A stretch of 38,515 nt of DNA. It comes from Nitrosomonadales bacterium. GTDB taxonomy: Bacteria > Pseudomonadota > Gammaproteobacteria > Burkholderiales > Gallionellaceae. A program made the translations under genes and the position numbers. Positions 34,947 to 38,515 of the stretch are shown here, piece after piece (within the stretch, counting starts at the first letter, position 1; every line of letters starts with the position of its first letter). Location of the stretch: the NCBI GenBank assembly GCA_023259055.1, contig JAHFQZ010000009.1, positions 1 through 38,515 on the forward strand, written 5' to 3'. The notes under the pieces were generated by a model, which worked only from the letters and a program-made list of their open reading frames with translations, made no database searches and was not told the origin of the DNA.

Positions 34947-35150
34947 TCAAGGTGCTTGAATGTTGGATGCCTGCTTGCCTTTGGGGCCTTGCGTTACTTC
35001 AAAGGTGACTTTTTGACCCTCTTTCAGAGACTTGAAGCCACTCATGTTGATTGCGGAAAAATGCGCGAATAAATCTTCGCTGCCATCATCGGGGGTGATA
35101 AATCCAAAACCTTTTCCATCGTTAAACCATTTAACTGTTCCGGTTGCCAT
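34947..35150 (-). CDS. CspA-family cold-shock protein
   Basis: A 67-residue single-stranded nucleic-acid-binding protein with an OB-fold. RNP1 is KGFGFI and RNP2 is LFAHFSAI, and [16 protein letters not shown] is diagnostic. It likely acts as an RNA chaperone. The length is exact for the family. Start ATG 35150 has AAGGAAG upstream. A terminator-like hairpin with a T7 tract ends 16 nt before the start codon, so the 5' leader is unusual. Confidence 0.97.
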   Translation of the reverse strand: MATGTVKWFNDGKGFGFITPDDGSEDLFAHFSAINMSGFKSLKEGQKVTFEVTQGPKGKQASNIQAP

Positions 35151-35166
35151 GTGAATACTTCCTTAT

Positions 35167-35188
35167 AAAAAAACGGGAAACTCCCCGT
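35167..35188 (-). terminator. Terminator-like hairpin just before the cold-shock gene
   Basis: On the minus strand, ACGGG, a 6-nt loop and CCCGT (35188 to 35173) are followed by T7. It can end the thyA-folA transcript, whose last stop is at 35303. The T-run stops only a few bases before the cold-shock ribosome site, so it could also lie in the cold-shock leader. A possible promoter just upstream on the minus strand is TTGGCG, 16 nt, TATGTT. The rest of the 35189-35302 gap shows nothing further. Confidence 0.6.
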
Positions 35189-35302
35189 AACATAACATTA
35201 ACTCATTGCACGCCAATGTTGTTATAGGTGTTTGTCTGACAGGGATCATTAGAGGCAAATTGGGTGCAATCGAATAAGCGGCAAATTTGAACTGCGCTGG
35301 AA

Positions 35303-35794
35303 TCAGCTTTTGCGCCGATATTCGACGAAGTGATATGCCAGGCTTTGCGGCGTTTCCTGATGATGAGCTTCGCGGGATGATTCCAGCCATTCCGACTGGT
35401 CGAATTCTGGAAACCATGCATCTCCAGCCACATCCTGTTGAATTTCTGTAATGTAGAGTGTATCCGCCAGCGGCAACGCCTGCGCATAAATATCTGCTCC
35501 GCCGATCACGAATGCCCGCGGGTCGGACGCGCAAGCAGCAATAGCTTCGGACAGCGAGTACGCGACAGTGCAGCCATCAATTTTTAAATTGCGGTCTCGC
35601 GACACTACTACCGTGGTGCGCCCCGGCAGTGGCTTGCCGATGGATTCGAACGTTTTGCGCCCCATGATCATGTGATGCCCCATCGTGAGTTTTTTGAAAC
35701 GCTGCAAGTCGGCGGGGATGCGCCACGGCAGGGTGTTGTTGATGCCGATGGTGCGATTCTTCGCCATCGCGACGATGATAGCAAGGCTACTCAT
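35303..35794 (-). CDS. folA: Dihydrofolate reductase
   Basis: A 163-residue enzyme reducing dihydrofolate to tetrahydrofolate with [39 protein letters not shown] carries the Met20-type loop and the active-site acidic residue (PADLQRFK). [20 protein letters not shown] and [13 protein letters not shown] are the NADPH-binding motifs. The length is normal. It overlaps thyA by 4 nt (ATGA, 35791-35794), giving a thyA-folA operon in which FolA regenerates the folate oxidised by ThyA. Confidence 0.96.
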   Translation of the reverse strand: MSSLAIIVAMAKNRTIGINNTLPWRIPADLQRFKKLTMGHHMIMGRKTFESIGKPLPGRTTVVVSRDRNLKIDGCTVAYSLSEAIAACASDPRAFVIGGADIYAQALPLADTLYITEIQQDVAGDAWFPEFDQSEWLESSREAHHQETPQSLAYHFVEYRRKS

Positions 35795-36585
35795 ACTGCG
35801 ACGGGCGCTTTTATTGCGGGATGCGGGTCGTATCCTTCGAGCGTGAAATCCTCAAACTTGAAGCCGAAGATGTTCTTCACGCCGGGGTTGATGCGCATCA
35901 CCGGCAACGGGCGCGGTTCGCGCGATAGTTGCTCGCGCGTTTGTTCCATGTGGTTTGAATAGAGGTGCGCATCGCCGAAGGTGTGCACGAAATCGCCCGG
36001 CTCAAGGCCGCACACCTGCGCCATCATCAGCGTGAGCAAGGCGTAGGAGGCAATATTGAACGGCACACCGAGAAAGATGTCGGCGCTACGCTGGTAGAGC
36101 TGGCAGGATAATTTGCCGTCAGCAACATAAAATTGGAAAAGCGCATGGCAGGGCGCGAGCGCCATTTTGTTCAGCTCGCCGACGTTCCACGCAGAGACGA
36201 TCAGGCGGCGCGAATCGGGATTTTTCTTGATCTGCTCCACCACCTCGGCAATCTGATCCACCACGCGGCCATCCGTCGTGGCCCACGAGCGCCATTGCTT
36301 GCCATATACCGGGCCGAGGTTACCTTGCTCGTCCGCCCATTCGTTCCAGATCGAAACGCCGTTTTCCTTGAGATACTTGATGTTGGTGTCGCCCTGCAGG
36401 AACCACAGCAGCTCGTGGATGATGGACTTCATGTGGCACTTCTTGGTGGTGACCAGAGGGAAGCCCTCTTGCAGGTTGAAGCGCATCTGGTAGCCGAACA
36501 CGCTGACCGTGCCGGTGCCGGTGCGGTCGGATTTTTTTGTGCCGTGGGTAAGCACATGCTGCATGAGATCGAGATAGGCTCGCAT
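35791..36585 (-). CDS. thyA: Thymidylate synthase
   Basis: A 264-residue enzyme methylating dUMP to dTMP using methylenetetrahydrofolate. The nucleophile is C146 in [12 protein letters not shown], the same number as E. coli. DRTGTGT near the N-terminus, [11 protein letters not shown] and [20 protein letters not shown] are all present. The ending IKAPVAV is canonical. It is the first gene of the thyA-folA operon. The 174-nt divergent gap to the aminopeptidase is mostly filled by hairpin repeat copy 2. Confidence 0.98.
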   Translation of the reverse strand: MRAYLDLMQHVLTHGTKKSDRTGTGTVSVFGYQMRFNLQEGFPLVTTKKCHMKSIIHELLWFLQGDTNIKYLKENGVSIWNEWADEQGNLGPVYGKQWRSWATTDGRVVDQIAEVVEQIKKNPDSRRLIVSAWNVGELNKMALAPCHALFQFYVADGKLSCQLYQRSADIFLGVPFNIASYALLTLMMAQVCGLEPGDFVHTFGDAHLYSNHMEQTREQLSREPRPLPVMRINPGVKNIFGFKFEDFTLEGYDPHPAIKAPVAV

Positions 36586-36603
36586 AGAGTCAAAACCTTT
36601 TTA

Positions 36604-36708
36604 TCCGCAGATTACACAGATTTACACAGATTAAAAACCACCGGAAATACGGAGAGTTGAGGCAGGAAATTCCGGTTTTAATCTGCGTCAATCTGCGTAA
36701 TCTGCGGA
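36604..36708. repeat. Long-arm inverted repeat, copy 2
   Basis: The left arm starts TCCGCAGATTACACAGATT at 36604. The right arm ends AATCTGCGTAATCTGCGGA at 36708. The arms run to about 40 nt (down to CCGGAA/TTCCGG) with a few mismatches and a small insertion. Each arm contains three steps of (C)AGATTnAC at 10-nt spacing. The arm is the same as in copy 1 at 14826-14893. It sits between the divergent thyA and M17 peptidase starts, so it should occupy or flank both promoters. Confidence 0.85.
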
Positions 36709-36759
36709 CAAGATGTTTTTACAGGATAATGACGACATCAGTCATTTATCGAGGCCATC

Positions 36760-38202
36760 ATGCTAGCACAACTCACCCTGTCCCAGACTTTGCCCACCGC
36801 TTCGTCAACCACGCATCTGCTGGTGCTGCTGCCGAAAGCCAAAGCACTACTCAAAGACTTGCCGCACGGCCCCTTGCTCAAAGCCGTGCTGGCGCGGCGC
36901 GACATGAAGGCCGACGAGCTGGCGAAGTCGCCCGTTGCCGCCAATGCCGACAACGGCGCACTGGTGGCGTGGGGCATGCTGGATTTTGAAAAGGACACAT
37001 TTGCGCAGCAAGTGCAGGTGCGCAAGGCCTTGCAGTTGCTGCTGGGTGAAAACCCCAAGGGCATCGGCATCGTTGTGCTGGGCGACGAGGCGCAGCGCAA
37101 GCATACCGCCGAGCTGGCGGTGTACGGCGCATGGGTGAACGGCGCCCTATTGCCGGTGCACAAGAAAAAAGACGAGCGCAAGCCGCTGCAAAAGATCGAG
37201 CTGTTTGGATTCACCGACAAAAAAATCTTCGCGCCGCTCAAGGCGCAGGCGGAAGGCAACCTGCTATGCCGCGAGCTGACCGTGTTGCCGCCGAACGAAC
37301 TGAATCCGGGGCAATACCGCGAGCGGATAAAAAAACTGGCGCAGCAAAATGGCTGGAAGCATGAAGAATTCGACATGAAGAAGCTGCGCAAGATGGGTGC
37401 GGGTGCATTCATCGCAGTGGCACAGGGTAGCGATCCGGAAGACGCCGCCATCGTGCACCTCTCGTACCAACATCCCAAGGCGAAACAGACCGTTGCGCTG
37501 GTCGGCAAGGGCATCTGCTTCGATACCGGCGGGCATAACCTCAAGCCGTCGCGCTACATGCACAACATGCACGAAGACATGAACGGCTCTGCCGTGGCGC
37601 TCGGCATCCTGCTTGCCGCGACGCAGAACAAACTGGCGGTGAACATAGACTGCTGGCTGGCGCTGGCGCAGAACCACATCAGCCCCAAGGCGTACAAGCA
37701 GAACGACATCATCAAGGCGCTCAACGGCACCACCATCGAAATCATCCACACCGACGCCGAGGGCAGGATGGTGCTGGCCGACACGCTGACCCTCGCGGCG
37801 CGCGCCAAGCCCGACCTGATGATCGATTTCGCCACACTCACCGGCAGCATGGCGACGGCGCTCGGCGCTCGTTATTCAGGGGTGCTGGGCAACCGCGACG
37901 AACTGGTACAGCGCGCGGTAAGCGTGAGCAAGCAATGCGGTGAGCGCTTGTGCGCCTTCCCGCTGGACGAGGACTACGAGGCCGGCCTGGAATCCAAAGT
38001 CGCCGACATCAAACAATGCTCACAGGCCGGCGAAGCCGACCACATCCTTGCGGCACGCTTTCTGAAACGCTTCGTCGACGATGTGCCGTGGCTGCATATT
38101 GACCTGTCATCCAGCCGCTGCGAAGAGGGGCTGGGTATTGTCGCGAGCGACGTGACGGGGTTCGGTGTGGCGTGGGGGCTGGGGATGTTGAGCGACAGTT
38201 AG
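36760..38202 (+). CDS. M17 leucyl aminopeptidase family protein
   Basis: A 480-residue two-metal exopeptidase. The C-terminal catalytic domain starts near residue 160. Metal and catalytic residues by alignment to PepA are K250, D255, K262, D273, D332, E334 and R336, in VGKGICFDTGGHNLKP, MHEDMNG and HTDAEGR. GGHNLK and MHEDM depart from the usual GGxxxK and MKxDM, placing it in a side group of M17 rather than PepA itself. The N-terminal domain (1-150) is divergent. It probably removes N-terminal residues from peptides in the cytosol. It is a single gene, divergent from thyA. No terminator is visible after it. Confidence 0.9.
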   Translation: MLAQLTLSQTLPTASSTTHLLVLLPKAKALLKDLPHGPLLKAVLARRDMKADELAKSPVAANADNGALVAWGMLDFEKDTFAQQVQVRKALQLLLGENPKGIGIVVLGDEAQRKHTAELAVYGAWVNGALLPVHKKKDERKPLQKIELFGFTDKKIFAPLKAQAEGNLLCRELTVLPPNELNPGQYRERIKKLAQQNGWKHEEFDMKKLRKMGAGAFIAVAQGSDPEDAAIVHLSYQHPKAKQTVALVGKGICFDTGGHNLKPSRYMHNMHEDMNGSAVALGILLAATQNKLAVNIDCWLALAQNHISPKAYKQNDIIKALNGTTIEIIHTDAEGRMVLADTLTLAARAKPDLMIDFATLTGSMATALGARYSGVLGNRDELVQRAVSVSKQCGERLCAFPLDEDYEAGLESKVADIKQCSQAGEADHILAARFLKRFVDDVPWLHIDLSSSRCEEGLGIVASDVTGFGVAWGLGMLSDS

Positions 38203-38245
38203 CGGGGAAATGAAAGGAATGGAAACTGATGAAAGCAAACAGCGC

Positions 38246-38296
38246 TAGTGACGCCTCAAACTCTTCCATCGGCACCGGTTTTCTATACAGATAACC
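38246..38296 (-). pseudogene. Remnant of an EAL-domain C-terminus
   Basis: The minus-strand translation GYLYRKPVPMEEFEASL matches the end of EAL cyclic-di-GMP phosphodiesterase domains (QGYLYSKPxPxEEFE). The residues before it (RGRKATTLI) do not continue the domain, and no EAL, DDFG or other upstream motif is found. It overlaps nothing and looks like a broken fragment. The match is short and could be chance. Confidence 0.35.
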
Positions 38297-38412
38297 GATA
38301 AGGGTCGTGGCTTTTCTTCCCCGCATTTTGCTGCCTGGATTTGCTTTGCAGGAATAGTAGCCCTTAATTTTTACCAGTTATTGAAATACTTTTAGGCATA
38401 CCAAACATTGGA

Positions 38413-38515
38413 TCACCATGTCATGGTGGGCTCATAAACATGGCGTAGTTGCCAGTTTGCATCCTTGTAGGATCCGCCGGCGTGATTCCCGGTATCCTCG
38501 CTGCCGATGTTATAC
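38413..38515 (-). CDS. Possible 3' end of a gene entering from the right edge
   Basis: A minus-strand frame is open from the window edge to TGA (38413-38415) and encodes about 33 residues, with YNIGSEDTGNHAGG at its visible start and a last stretch LRHVYEPTMTW. An aromatic last residue after alternating polar and hydrophobic residues would suit an outer-membrane beta-barrel, but the fragment is too short to name. Other frames are also open here, so the call is weak. The stretch 38297-38412 between it and the EAL remnant shows nothing else. Confidence 0.25.
   Translation of the reverse strand, partial: YNIGSEDTGNHAGGSYKDANWQLRHVYEPTMTW

Noticed and set aside
38009..38326. 105-residue minus-strand protein at the right end
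   Set aside because: Most of it is antisense to the aminopeptidase gene and of shadow composition. Only the short EAL-like part outside that gene is kept, as a possible remnant.
1..38515. CRISPR array, insertion sequence, prophage, toxin-antitoxin pair or integrase
   Set aside because: No regularly spaced direct repeats, transposase, recombinase or phage motifs were seen on either strand. The only repeats are the two hairpin copies, the half copy and the 32-bp pair.

Overview
The window is a chromosomal segment from a proteobacterium, most likely a betaproteobacterium of the Nitrosomonadales/Gallionellaceae type. This rests on the 5S rRNA sequence, the protein flavour (SecB, GpsA, ThiS/ThiG, TrmB, DnaE1) and the gene order. 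The genus assignment is inference. Apart from one short island (about 23.76-25.35 kb) it is a dense housekeeping region with short intergenic gaps.

Layout. 1-300: the end of an rRNA operon (5S rRNA and terminator). 360-4475 (minus): gpmI-envC-ctpA operon. 4574-9667 (plus): an ArsR-family regulator with a cysteine pair spaced like persulfide sensors, an RND efflux pair and a DUF2892 membrane protein, with a clear palindromic operator candidate over the pump promoter. 9661-14118 (plus): a PglL/Wzy_C-type O-oligosaccharyltransferase running into yibN-grxC-secB-(SH3 protein)-gpsA. 14119-15937 (minus): thiS-thiG-trmB, with a long hairpin repeat between thiG and trmB. 15975: tRNA-Gly(CCC). 16081-17316 (minus): an MFS transporter. 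17596-23755 (plus): a P-type cation ATPase behind a leader rich in inverted repeats, then dnaE. 23756-25359: a small accessory island with a RibD_C/DHFR-like protein and a surface-adhesin-E-like lipoprotein, sharing a 32-bp upstream repeat and followed by an attC-like structure. 25360-28134: metG and dcd, divergent. 28333-30582: a PLP arginine/lysine/ornithine decarboxylase. 30663-34878 (minus): a stand-alone receiver, a NarL-type regulator and a 1000-residue multi-PAS sensor kinase. 34947-36585 (minus): thyA-folA and a cold-shock protein. 36760-38202 (plus): an M17 aminopeptidase. The right edge holds an EAL-domain remnant and possibly the 3' end of another gene.

How the genes work together. 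In E. coli gpmI-envC and yibN-grxC-secB-gpsA are divergent neighbours. Here the same two blocks are separated by about 7 kb carrying the regulator, RND pump, DUF2892 protein and glycosyl ligase. That insert looks like a self-contained, probably sulfur-species-responsive efflux unit, and it is the best candidate in the window for a little-described system. thyA and folA overlap by 4 nt and couple dTMP synthesis to folate recycling. The kinase and NarL regulator also overlap by 4 nt and form a two-component pair.

I see no CRISPR array, no intact insertion sequence, no prophage and no integrase. Most of the window is ordinary. The items worth a second look are regulatory DNA and small repeats.
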